DNA of 64,000 bases from Musa acuminata AAA Group (lineage: Eukaryota; Streptophyta; Magnoliopsida; Zingiberales; Musaceae). The position numbers and the translations under genes were made by a program. Below the pieces are notes generated by a model, which was not told the origin of the DNA, searched no databases, and worked only from the letters and a program-made list of their open reading frames with translations. The stretch is taken from positions 33,627,001 through 33,691,000 of the forward strand of contig NC_088340.1 in the NCBI RefSeq assembly GCF_036884655.1, given 5' to 3'. Shown here piece by piece: positions 48,301-59,100 of the stretch; position 1 is the stretch's first letter, and each line of letters opens with the position of its first letter.

Positions 48301-50011
48301 AAATGAACCCCCTCCTCAAAATAGCAACTTGGATACACCTTCTTCCGAAATTTCCTTGCCTAAGGAATGGAAGTATATAGATGCTCATCCAAAGGAGCTA
48401 ATTATAGGGGATACATCTAAAGGGGTTCAAACTCGTTCCTCTTTCAAGAATTTTTGTGCTAATGCCGCCTTCCTCTCTCAAATCGAACCTAAGTGCATTG
48501 ACGATGCCATAAAAGATGATTTTTGGTTTATTGCAATGCAAGAGGAATTGAATCAATTTGAGAGGAATAAGGTGTGGGAGCTTGTTCCTAAACCTAGTGA
48601 CCATTTAGTCATTGGTACTAAGTGGGTCTTTAGAAACAAGCAAGACGAAAATGGTATCGTGGTTAGAAACAAGGCTAGATTAGTGGCCAAAGGTTTCAAC
48701 CAAGAAAAAGGTATCGATTACGAAGAAACCTTCGCTCCCGTGGCTCGATTAGAAGCCATAAGGATGCTCCTTGCCTATGCTAGTAGTTATAATTTTAAAC
48801 TATTTCAAATGGATGTCAAAAGTGTCTTCTTAAATGGTTTTATTTCCGAAGAAGTATATGTCGAACAACCTCCCGGATTTGAAAATACTCTTTTTCCTAA
48901 TCATGTATTCAAATTGACTAAGGCTCTCTATGGCTTGAAACAAGCTCCTAGAACTTGGTATGAAAGGCTTAGTTCCTTTCTTATTTTAAATAATTTTACC
49001 AAAGGCAAGGTTGATACTACATTGTTTATTAAACATTTTGAAAATAATTTTCTTATTGTGCAAATTTATGTTGACGATATTATTTTTGGCTCTTCGGATG
49101 AATCACTATGTGAATCATTTGCCAAATCTATGAGTCATGAATTCGAAATGAGTTTAATAGGGGAATTAACTTTCTTTTTAGGATTACAAATCAAACAACT
49201 TAAGGATGGTATATTTCTTAACCAATCTAAATATACGTTAGAATTGTTAAAACGATTTAACATGGATAATTCAAAAGCAATAAACACCCCTATCAGTACT
49301 GCGACTAAGTTAGATATGGATGAAAATAGTGAAAATTTCGATCAAAAAACATATAGGGGTATGATAGGTAGTCTACTCTACCTTACCGCGACTAGACCAG
49401 ATATCATGTTTAGTGTAGGACTTTGTGCTAGGTTTCAATCAAATCCTAAATTATCTCATCTTAAAAGTGTTAAAAGAATTTTTAGGTATCTTAAAGGAAC
49501 TCCAAATTTAGGTTTATGGTATCGAAAATCCAAAAAATTTGATTTAATGGCTTATGCGGATGCCGATTTTGGCGGATGTAGGATAGATAGAAAAAGTACA
49601 TCCGGAACATGCCAATTTTTAGGACATGCACTTGTTTCTTGGACTTCCAAGAAACAAAATTCAGTTGCACTATCTACTGCGGAAGCTGAGTACATTACTG
49701 CAAGTGCATGCTGTGCACAAGTTGTTTGGATGAAAAACACATTAGAAGACTATGGAATTCACTTTAAAAATATTCCCATAAAATGTGATAATACTAGTGC
49801 CATATGTCTTACTAAAAATCTGATTTAGCATTCTAGAACTAAGCACATCGATGTTAGGCATCATTTCATACGCGATCATGTCCTTAACAATAATGTTGTT
49901 CTAGAATTCATTGACACAATGCATTAATTAGCAGATATATTCACAAAAGCCTTGAATGAAGACCAATTTGAATTCATTAGAAGGGAATTAGGTATGTTAA
50001 ATTGTCCCTAA
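45383..50011 (+). pseudogene. gag-pol of element C, one frame with nonsense codons
   Basis: One frame of 1,542 codons. Gag: zinc knuckles at C277-C290 and C467-C480; TAG at codon 492 (46856-46858) where element B has Trp; a second TAG at codon 528 (46964-46966) where gag of B also ends. Protease: WYLDSGCSRHMTGD with the catalytic D-S-G at 47009-47017. Integrase: HRRLGHAS and CDACQLGKQ (zinc-binding HHCC), LIHLDLFGP, SDHGGEF and the region around VVEIKNR (D-D-E core); TGA at 47765-47767 just before [20 protein letters not shown] and YVDD at 49067-49078. RNase [10 protein letters not shown] and [14 protein letters not shown] at 49826-49828 and TAA at 49925-49927 break its end. The order PR-INT-RT-RH is the copia order. 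The element cannot make a full polyprotein. Confidence 0.92.
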
Positions 50012-51108
50012 ACAATAAACTTGTTTGATTGGATTTTCCGTAAAGTTTTTCATCTTCTTTCCATCTCTCGGTGAATCTAATCATTCTCCTTCAAATTCCA
50101 TATGACATGTTGTGAAATCTCGAAATCGACTTTGATGACTTGATTATGAATTTCAAGTTACTGATTTGATTTAAATAAGTTTCATCTAAATCATAATCTT
50201 GATCTTGCAAAATTGGAATCACAAATAATATCTTTTGGCATTCATGAATTGATACTTACAAATATGAAAGTATTGGCATTCATGACTTGAATTTGAGATT
50301 TTAATGAATTTAACGATTTGAATGAGTTTGTATTCGAATTATGATCTTGACTTCATGAAATTACTACTTGAATTTTTATCCCAATCTCTCTCTTGTACAT
50401 CTACAATTTCTGTTATTTATAGAAAGAAGAGATTAGATAATATGAATTTTCCTCTAAAATGAACTCTACATAAATTTTTTTTTTTTTCATACTTAATTTT
50501 CAATGATAAAATCATTGTATGACAAAATATGTGCTTCAAGTCTCATATTTCCCTTTTTGTTGATGACAAAGGGGAAGAAAAGTGATGACTTATATCATTC
50601 TTAATAGCATGACAAAATATGAATTGCAAAATCTTTGAGAAAAGTAATCGATCGATGATTGTCTTATATGCCTTGCAAAATCCTTGAAAATATCGTAAGA
50701 TTGATTGATCATATTGAATGCATGAAATGTATAATCATGAAATTCATGTTGAAAATCTTTTGTCATAGTAAAATTTGTCTCTTATATGTCTTGCAAAATC
50801 CTTGAAAATATCGTAAGATTGATTGATCATATTGAATGCATGTCTAAAATATATAATCATGAAATTCATGTTGAAAATCTTTTGTCATAGTAAAATTTGT
50901 CTCTTATCTTTCGACTTGAAAAAGATTTTCATCGAAGTTTCGCATTTACATTATACTTAATGAGAACAACGATAAGTTCTACGGTTAGAACTTATCGGTT
51001 TATGCTTGAATTCAATGGGATGGAATTCAAGTGCTTTATCTTCTCATAATATGGCATATAGATAGGGGGAGTTATGTTTAACTCCGTCATCAATTGATTG
51101 TCATCATC
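50012..51108 (+). other. 3' non-coding region of element C
   Basis: AT-rich and without ORFs. It holds a polypurine-like site AAAGGGGAAG at 50568-50577 and a two-copy tandem duplication (50667-50907). Confidence 0.7.
50667..50907 (+). repeat. Tandem duplication of ~120 bp in element C
   Basis: Two copies share TTGCAAAATCCTTGAAAATA, CGTAAGATTGATTGATCATA and AAATTCATGTTGAAAATC. They differ by a few bases and a short indel after GAATGCATG. Confidence 0.85.
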
Positions 51109-51121
51109 AAAAAGGGGGAGA
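51109..51121 (+). other. Polypurine tract of element C
   Basis: AAAAAGGGGGAGA immediately before the 3' LTR. Confidence 0.9.
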
Positions 51122-51122
51122 T

Positions 51123-52393
51123 TGTTGAATCTCGGATTTTGATGATAAAATTAATTGATGGGTTATTTGATCTAATCCATATTATTGAGTTAAGTATGCA
51201 GGATTAACTACGATAACCAGAAAACACAAAGCAAGAATACCGGAGTCAAGTTCGATGGACGTTTAAGAGTCCGAAGAATCGTCGGAGATGCTGCTAGAAC
51301 CAACCGAGAAGAAATCGGGAACCTGTCGGAATTTTTGAAAGTTCACCGAAGAGATCGTCGGAGGTTCACGGAGATCACCGAGAAGGCTTGGCTACTCATT
51401 AAAGTCATCACAAAGTTCGGGAGCTTGCTGGGTGTCCGTCGGAAGAAGTTCGTCGGAAGAAGTTCGTCGGAAAGCTCGCCGGATCAAGACTCGACGCTCG
51501 CAGTTAAAAATTGCTTAGGATGTGTTTTGTTATGTAGTTAACTTGTAATTAGGATTAGGATTAAGAGACAATCATATATCCTAGTTAAGGGCCAACTGGG
51601 CCCAAAATTAGACTTGGTTTGGGCTAAGTTTAAAGCCAAACCAAGTCAACCAAAGAGTCTGGCGGTGGCACTGCCAGACTGGGCGGTGGCACCGCCTGGG
51701 CTAGGCAGTGGCACCGCCTAGTGCCCGAGAGCTGGGCGGTAGCACCGCTTGGGCTAAGCGGTGGCACCGTCCAGCACTGTCAACGTCTGACAGTAGCAGG
51801 CGGTGGCACCGCCACTGACAGGCGGTGGCACCGCCAGCATCGGGAACTCCACGAGAATTCAAATTTGGAGCCCAAATTTGAATCCTCTTGAGGCCTATAA
51901 ATACCCCTCAAATCTCAGCTGAGATTACAACTTTTGAGCAGCAATTGATTGAGAGAAAGCTCTTAGAAAAGGTCTTAGAAAGTCTAGTTTTCAATTTGCT
52001 AGTGTTCACCTCATTCTTTCTCGAAAATCTGTAAGAGAGTGAACCGCTTGTAAAGAGTTGTAAGAGGGGTATTTGCCCTTCCATTTCAAGAGAGTTGCTA
52101 GTGGAAGGTGGGAGCCTCATCGAAGAGGGGCCTCGCAAGTGGAGTAGGTCATTTGACCGAACCACTCTAAAATCGACGTAATCTCTGGTTTGCATTTCAT
52201 TACTGCATTTATCTTTTTGCAAACCTTTACTTTGCTAAGTTCACTGCCCTCATCTTATTACGTACGCTTTCAACGCAATTAAGACGATTTCATACGAAAC
52301 ATTATTTTTATTGTACGAAAGATTTTCTAAAACCGAAGTTTTAATCCGCTACACTAATTCACCCCCCCCCCTCTTAGTGCCACTCCGATCCTA
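51123..52393 (+). mobile_element. Element C 3' LTR, end-truncated
   Basis: Starts TGTTGAATCTCGG, TATAAATA at 51896-51903, GC block at about 51659-51839. Substitutions and small indels against LTR C1 show it is clearly older than element B. It stops at GATCCTA instead of GATCCTAACA. Confidence 0.9.
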
Positions 52394-52493
52394 TCTTAGT
52401 AAATTTTTTACTCTCCCATGTCAATAAGTAATACATATTCACGAGAAGAATACCTTTGAAAATGTTAATGTTTCTTCTCGATTGATTGATGTG
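52394..52493. repeat. 100-bp direct repeat, right copy
   Basis: Matches 27432-27531 with two C/T differences. Beyond it the minus-strand copia relic resumes. Confidence 0.9.
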
Positions 52494-54480
52494 TAGGTTG
52501 TGGTTCTAGAAGGCCTTGCTCAACATATTTATCGACATTGTCATTTGAGATCATATCATTATGACCTTCCTATTTATCTCTATTATTGTCACTAACTAAT
52601 GTGAGAGGAGGCGTTGGTTTCAACTTTAATTTTTGAATTTTCTCAAAATATTCATAAGTATGATTTTAAAAAAATATTCATAAGTATGATTTTAAAAAAA
52701 TATCATATCCTTATTTTTGATAACTTTCTTATTTTCAGGATCTCACCAAAATTTTCATATGCATAACCCAAGATGATATATTATTTAGATTTATCATCAC
52801 TCTCATTTTTTGGAATGTGAATAAATGTCATGAAGCTAAATATACTTAAATGATTATAAAAAATATCTTTTTCTGTCTGTACTCTTATGCACATCTGAAA
52901 GATTAATCAAATCTACTGTAATTCTTATTGCTTATCGTAAAAGTACATAGAAAGTTTAGCATGAGAGAACATGCTTCTTATTATTTCATCAATTGTGCGG
53001 TTCATTCTCTTTTAACTTCATTATGCTTTGATATTTTAGCAATTATCTTTTCAAGATAGATACCATGTTTTCTACAATATATTTTAAATGACCCTATATA
53101 TTCTCTACCATTATCAGCTGACGCATTTAACTTTCTTTCATATTTTATTTTCAACATAGGTATGAAAATACTTAAACATAATAAGTACTTGATCTTTATA
53201 TTTCAAAGAAAAAGCTTAAACATTTCTAGAACAATCATCAAATAAACATAATAAAATATAAAGCACCACTAAGAGTTTTAACATTAAGACATAATTAAAT
53301 CCAAAATATTTGATTTTCATAGGAACAATGAGGGTAAGTTTTTGAGTGATGTACTTGTCATAGGAACAAGCTTCTTTTTAATAAAGGTTATTATCTTTCC
53401 TTTCTTTCGCTAGCACAAGATCACGTTAGTGAACTTTCATTTTTTATTATCAAATATACAAACATAACCTTCATCATCAAGTATACCCGTAGATATTAAG
53501 TTAAGGCTCATTTTGAGAACCTGTCTCGCATTATTTAATATAATTTTGTATCCAATATTAGTTTCCACACAAATATTTTCCATGACAATTTTTGTCATTA
53601 TATCGTTTCCATTCTTATATAACCAAAATCATCAACTGTATAAGATGTAAGAAAAAATAAGCAACCGAATTAATAATCTAAGTAGAATCATGGCATGTGA
53701 GATTAACTAGACTATAATAATATGTAATAATACCATCAAATGCAGCTGCAGTTGCATCTTCTTTTCTTTCTTTTTGTCATTGTGCTCTTTTGATTGTTCC
53801 GTTTTTAATATTCTACACTCTTTTCATATGGCATTTCTCTTGATCTGCAGTTGCACATTCCTCTTGACTTATCACAATTTTCAGAATCTTAAAAGTTTCT
53901 AATGGTATCTCTTTTTCTTTTTTCTATAACAAGTGCATCAGATTGGAAAGCAAATCCATGTTCATTGAATAGATTTTACTCATTATTAGGAGCAAAATTA
54001 TTAATAGTTAATATTAAAGGTTTTCAACTATCAAGTAGTGTGCCAAGAAGAATACAAGCCTATTACTTTCAATGAAACTTTCAATATTTACTTACAGACT
54101 ATTCAACTGATTCACAATATCTTAGAAGTCATTTATATGCTCATCCATATTACTTTCATTTTTATATATCAAATAAAAAAAATTATCCAAGAAAATTGTA
54201 TTATGTGATGTTTTTCTCTTATACAAATTTATCAATTTTATCCATAATGAATATCCATTTGTTTCCTGAGATACATGACAGAATACACTATTGTCAATCT
54301 ATTGTTGATCAAACCAATATTTTTTCTATTCATCTTTTTCCACTCTTTATCTGTTTTTGTCACTTGATTTAGCCTCCCACCCTTCAATGAAATCATACAA
54401 ATCTTTACAAAATAAGATATTTGGGCTTTTAAATAGAATAATTAGTTTTTGTTAATTTGAACATGATCTACCTAAATTCT
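52494..54480 (-). pseudogene. gag to integrase relic of the minus-strand copia element
   Basis: On the minus strand, near 54,300, gag reads IDNSVFCHVSQETNGYSLW and then HINDF-stop-DIVNQLNSL, which I recognise as the TNT1-94-type copia gag. Integrase remnants read DNGREYIGSFKIYCRKHGI (DNG at 53107-53115) and SMLSHAK-like sequence. Stops and frameshifts are frequent throughout. It is the upstream half of the element whose RT half is at 26250-27431, and a different copia lineage from elements A-C. Confidence 0.78.
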
Positions 54481-54492
54481 CCATTTGATTCA

Positions 54493-54504
54493 CACATGAT
54501 ACCA
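54493..54504 (-). other. Decayed primer binding site of the minus-strand relic
   Basis: The minus strand reads TGGTATCATGTG, close to TGGTATCAGAGC, between the LTR and gag. Confidence 0.6.
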
Positions 54505-54507
54505 TTT

Positions 54508-54975
54508 CATTAGAAAAAGATTAAAAATATGGAGAATCTTTAATCTGGAATAGCAATAAACATTAGAATATACTTTTTTCACTTAATATATATCAAATAG
54601 AATATCATTCGGTAACAAATATATTATAAATAATTTAACAAACCAAAGACAAGATATATATGGAAAATCCTTCAACATAAAGGAAAAAACATCACAAGCA
54701 AACTAGATCCAACTTCCACTATAAAGTAATCTAATTATAATGTGACTCTCTCTAGATTAATTAGAAGATATCAATATCATATGAAAAATAAAAAATTATG
54801 AATAAAAATTGAGGAATAAAATTTTAAAGATTTACACCCATCAATTTAGAGAGCATGGTATTTAGATCGACATATCATAAAATCATGATAATCAAAATTA
54901 ATTTTACAAACCAACTATTAGCTTTTTCTTCCTAAATCAAAATCTCTTTTCTTATCTAAATCACATAAGATTAAC
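54508..54975 (-). mobile_element. 5' LTR of the old minus-strand copia relic
   Basis: It shares ordered blocks with 25640-26009. The first ~40 bp (the TATTGGGTGGG end) have no counterpart and seem lost next to the microsatellite at 55000. Confidence 0.6.
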
Positions 54976-54999
54976 CGTATGCGTCTCACCACTTAAATA

Positions 55000-55246
<247 letters not shown>

Positions 55247-55301
55247 TGAGACTTCGTGTGGAATATGGTGATTCTGAGAACAGCTAAGCAAGTGGGTGAC
55301 A

Positions 55302-57392
55302 TCACTCTGCTGTCGCCAAGGAGAGTTCAGAATCATCACTTTCTACGTACATGGCCTGACGCTGGAGTCTCTGTACTCTTTCGATGAAGAGCCTGAAGGA
55401 AGGCGAGGACCCGTCTAAAATAGAATTCCTTACAGTTTGGTCTCTCTTTTTTGACTGATACAAGCAATGGTATACGATTGTCGCCAACGAGTAGGAGACG
55501 ATGATACCGCTGCTGAACGTTGCAATGACAATCGCTTCATCCAAGGTGATCTTCTTCTTACGTGACCCAAGCAATGTGTTTTGGCTTTCGGTTGAGCATA
55601 TGAGATACCTGTTCCCAGAGGTGATGACAGTAACATAATTTCCAAATGCAGGACAAATTCCAGAAAGATTATTGTTGGACAGATTTAACAGTGTCAAGCT
55701 TCTCATGCCTGCTAAAAAACTTGGAATCTCACCAGTAAAACCATTGTCTGAGAGATCAACAACCTCCAATTCTGTTAAAGCAACGAGAGAGGGTGGTATG
55801 GATCCACTGAGTAAGTTATGACTGAGGTTAAGAGCTATCCTCAGGTTAGCAGGCATTGTAGGAACTGTTCCACTCAACCTGTTGCCTCCCAGCTTCAGTT
55901 CCATCAGAGATGGCATGTTACCAATGGTATCGGGTATAGAACCATCGAAATAATTACCTTCTAAGATCAAGTTCGAAAGACTCTCTAATCTGGAAATTGC
56001 GGATGGGATCACACCAGTGAGGGAGTTTTGGCTTAGATCTAGTACGCTCAAGTTGACCTGCAATTCGAAGAGCTTATCAGGGATGCCGCCACTGAGGTTG
56101 TTCTTTTGAAGCTTCAATACAACCAGCTTTTGAAGGCTACCCAACTCCTCCGGCAATTCGCCATGCAAACGATTGGATGCAAGATTTAAGAGCGTCAGAT
56201 TCTTGCAGCCGCCGATCTGTGGATTAATCTGCGAGTCCAAATTATTGTCATTCAGCTCCAAGTACGTCAAACTGGAGAGCTTCCCAATCGTTTCTGGAAT
56301 GGTCCCATCGAGTGAGTTCCCACCAAGCCGCAATCGGTAGAGATTCTGAGACAGATTTTTAGGAATAGGACCTTGAATCTTATTGTATGACAGATCCACG
56401 GACACCAGATTAGGAGATGACAGAAGGTCCGCTGGTATCTCGCGGCTAAGGTTATTGTAGCTGAGGTCCAAAACCCTGACATACTTGGTAATTCCGGAAG
56501 GTATGCTGCCGATGAAGAAGTTCTGATTGGCGGCAAATCGAGAGAGACTCGTGATGTTGGACAAGCTTCTGGGGATCTGCCCGCCCAAACTATTAGAAGA
56601 AAGGAGCAGCGTCTCCAACTTAGAGAGATTCCCGATCCCGTCTGGAGTCACCCCAGAGAGGTCATTCTGGCGTAGATCCAATAAGGTCAGGTTTTGATGA
56701 CCACGGATGTCACTTGGGATTTGGCCATAGAAGGAATTCGCAGACAGAACCAGTTCCTCCAATCCTTGGCTCTTCCCAAGAGCAGGCATCTCTCCGGTGA
56801 ATTGATTCACAGAAAGATTTAAGCTTTTCAATCTGGCGAGGCCATCTAACTTTGAATCGACTGTTCCAATGAGGTTATTGAAAGACATATCCAGCGTCTC
56901 CAAAGATCTGAAACGCGAGAAATTTGTTAGAGCACCATATAACATATTGGAGCTGAGATTGAGTGACTTCAGCCCATGCAAGAAGCTGCAGTTGGGGAAG
57001 AAGAACCCGGGGATGTCGGTCAAAGAGTTCGCAGAGAGGTCGAGGGACTCCAAAGAGTCAAGGCGGCAGAGTAGTTCGAAGAATCTGCCAGCCGACGAGG
57101 AGTTGGGGGCGGTGTATAAGCCGACGCCGGAGAGGTCTAGGCTTTTGACCACCGAGGAGTTTCCTGAAGAAGAGCACTTGACTCTTATCCAACGACAAGG
57201 ATTTGGGTCACTAGTGTTCCATTTAGCGTTGGGTAAGGAGCTGTGGAGGCTCCGGGAGAGAATCCCCATGATTAGTGTTTGCGTTTGGTTGAGTTGGGAG
57301 GTGGAAGTGTCTGCAGAGCCATGCAAAGAAAGCCAGGAGGAGAAGCACAAGAAGAGAAGAGGGAGGAAGAAGGGTTCCACATACGTCTTCAT
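55302..57392 (-). CDS. Leucine-rich repeat receptor-like protein without kinase (696 aa)
   Basis: Single open frame from ATG 57392. The frame is also open upstream to 57860, but I chose this ATG because a signal peptide follows ([19 protein letters not shown]) and the sister gene starts at the same point. Then the N-terminal cap ([16 protein letters not shown]), about 21 LRRs from [12 protein letters not shown] to [13 protein letters not shown], and a cap-like end. After GSRKK the protein leaves its sister: a hydrophobic span ([20 protein letters not shown]) and a tail of about 55 residues ending [10 protein letters not shown]. No kinase domain lies further downstream, where the AT microsatellite and copia relic begin. 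It would be a cell-surface receptor-like protein, or a truncated copy. GTAAGAAG at the point of divergence could be a splice donor, so the annotated tail may not be real. Confidence 0.8.
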   Translation of the reverse strand: MKTYVEPFFLPLLFLCFSSWLSLHGSADTSTSQLNQTQTLIMGILSRSLHSSLPNAKWNTSDPNPCRWIRVKCSSSGNSSVVKSLDLSGVGLYTAPNSSSAGRFFELLCRLDSLESLDLSANSLTDIPGFFFPNCSFLHGLKSLNLSSNMLYGALTNFSRFRSLETLDMSFNNLIGTVDSKLDGLARLKSLNLSVNQFTGEMPALGKSQGLEELVLSANSFYGQIPSDIRGHQNLTLLDLRQNDLSGVTPDGIGNLSKLETLLLSSNSLGGQIPRSLSNITSLSRFAANQNFFIGSIPSGITKYVRVLDLSYNNLSREIPADLLSSPNLVSVDLSYNKIQGPIPKNLSQNLYRLRLGGNSLDGTIPETIGKLSSLTYLELNDNNLDSQINPQIGGCKNLTLLNLASNRLHGELPEELGSLQKLVVLKLQKNNLSGGIPDKLFELQVNLSVLDLSQNSLTGVIPSAISRLESLSNLILEGNYFDGSIPDTIGNMPSLMELKLGGNRLSGTVPTMPANLRIALNLSHNLLSGSIPPSLVALTELEVVDLSDNGFTGEIPSFLAGMRSLTLLNLSNNNLSGICPAFGNYVTVITSGNRYLICSTESQNTLLGSRKKKITLDEAIVIATFSSGIIVSYSLATIVYHCLYQSKKRDQTVRNSILDGSSPSFRLFIERVQRLQRQAMYVESDDSELSLATAE
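55545..57392 (-). repeat. Left arm of a ~1.85-kb inverted repeat
   Basis: Near-identical, in inverted orientation, to 60388-62237. Similarity starts at the ATG and stops within the juxtamembrane codons. Outside these points the flanks are different. Confidence 0.9.
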
Positions 57393-59100
57393 TTCGCCCG
57401 GCTCTTCAACAAAACACGTAAGTGAAGTGAGAAGATAACCAAGAGAACACAAAAGAATCGAAGATGTTTGACCTCTTATCTGTCTCTCTGGTCTTCGCAG
57501 CAGAACCAAAGAAGCAACGAGCAACTTTTTCCACACTCGTGCTTCGTGGACGGAGGAGGATGACGACCAAAGGTAAAAAGACATTTCTTTGTGATCCAAC
57601 GAGATGATGGAAAACGGAAGGAAACTGAGAAGAACCGAAGGGGACGTCTGTGGAGGGGTGGTGCTTGGGTTGGCCCCTGAATCATATGACTGAGTCACAG
57701 CTGCTGATGAGAGTGACAGCTTTGGAAAATAAGAGTGAATGCGACGTGGAAGAGACTTGACTTTGTAGGGCGACTTGGGTTGGGAGGTGATAGAAAGTTG
57801 GGGCGGGGAAGAAGGAGACGTCAGTAGCCCCACGTTGACCATGACTTTGGATTGACTCAAACAGGATCATATGATCTATTTCTTATGATCACAGCTGCAG
57901 TCATGCTCATATTGCTATTTTCTATGAAATTGTTGACTTGCAGTGTGTATTTGTTAAAGCTTTGATATAAAATTAATTAACATATATGATATATTATACA
58001 GTAATCCTTTAGTTTAGGTTTACAAAGTAATACTAATAATATTGATATATTATATACATGTCAACTTGATATGCATGAATATTTCAACATAAATGATGGA
58101 TTATACTGCTTATGTTTATTTTAAATGGTAGTGCCAAAGACACAACCATATATTATCTTTCATTTGATTCCTAGAATGATTTGACATTCCTTGATTTCTA
58201 GATTGATTAGAATGTATTTAGCTTATAAGTAGGGTTATGATGCACACAGCATATACATCAATAATTATTTTTTAGTTTATTATTGCATGCATATATGACT
58301 AATTATAATTATTATTGGTTTTTATAATAAAATTATATTAAGAAAAGCTAAGAAACAACACTGTTGGAATATTAGTTAAGTTTATATTATCATGATTAAT
58401 GTTTAATAACGCAGCTAAATAATATAAATGTTTGGTTTGGATTACAAAAAAGATTTTGATGGAAATTAAATTCAGCATTACTTAGAATATAAAAATCCAT
58501 AATTTTCTATAGTAACCCAAAAGGCATAATATTAATTAATCAATCTTTTGCTTTTAATTACCATCACTAATTAGTGTAGATAAAAATTATCATTACCTTT
58601 TCCCGAGGTGTCAACACAATTTAAATATATTTTATTTTTTTTAATTTTTTAAATAAATGAATTATCTGTTTTGTTTGATGTAATACTTATGTGTATCCGG
58701 GTTTACATAATATATAGAGGGATGATTTAGATAAAATCAATTAAGTGATGAATGATACGATTTTTCTCTTTCGGAATATGTGAGTTAAGGTACCTCTAAG
58801 GACAAGGGAGACCTGGACTTATAAGCCCCTGGTTCTCATATTCTTCATGGGACTAAATATCTTATCAAAACTCAAAATCTATTATTATGTATAATAATAT
58901 AATATAATAAATATAATTTTTAAAAATATAAAGACTAAAATATTAAGAAGAACTAATTACAAAAAATAATCTATAATTAACCCTAGTAAATATATATAAG
59001 AAAATCAAGATATCAGTTACTAATTAGGTGGCTATTAACTTAAACGTAGAAGGAACCGTGTCGAAAACCTCAAATGGTATCGACTTTCTCGCATATCAAC
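57393..59100. other. Intergenic spacer, upstream of the minus-strand LRR gene
   Basis: From 57393 to about 57860 lies the leader/promoter of the minus gene. Beyond that the sequence is AT-rich, with no gene, tRNA or element that I can recognise. Confidence 0.5.
57665..57850 (-). promoter_or_regulatory. Conserved promoter islands of the minus-strand LRR gene
   Basis: Read on the minus strand, short blocks occur in the same order as upstream of the sister gene: CAAAGTCATGGTCAA (with W-box core GTCAA/TTGAC), GTGGGGCT, CAAAGTCAAG, CTTCCAC, GCATTCACTCT, CTGTGACT, AGTCA. Sequence between blocks differs. Confidence 0.55.

Larger units (their letters stand above)
44061..52393 (+). mobile_element. 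Element C: Sirevirus-like copia element with near-complete gag-pol
   Basis: LTRs are at 44061-45330 and 51123-52393, PBS at 45333, PPT at 51109. Gag, protease, integrase, RT and RNase H all lie in one frame (45383-50011) with nonsense codons. There is no envelope-like ORF. The left LTR follows LTR A2 after 2 bp. The right LTR ends GATCCTA, missing the final ACA, and joins the 100-bp repeat. Neither end shows a 5-bp duplication. Confidence 0.9.

Noticed and set aside
56869..57438. 189-aa plus-strand frame and its twin at 60911-60324 (minus)
   Set aside because: Antisense of the LRR coding region in both copies; open only because of the codon bias of the sense frame.
57393..57860. N-terminal extension of the minus LRR protein to ATG 57860
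   Set aside because: It would bury the signal peptide 156 residues in, and the region matches promoter islands of the sister gene.
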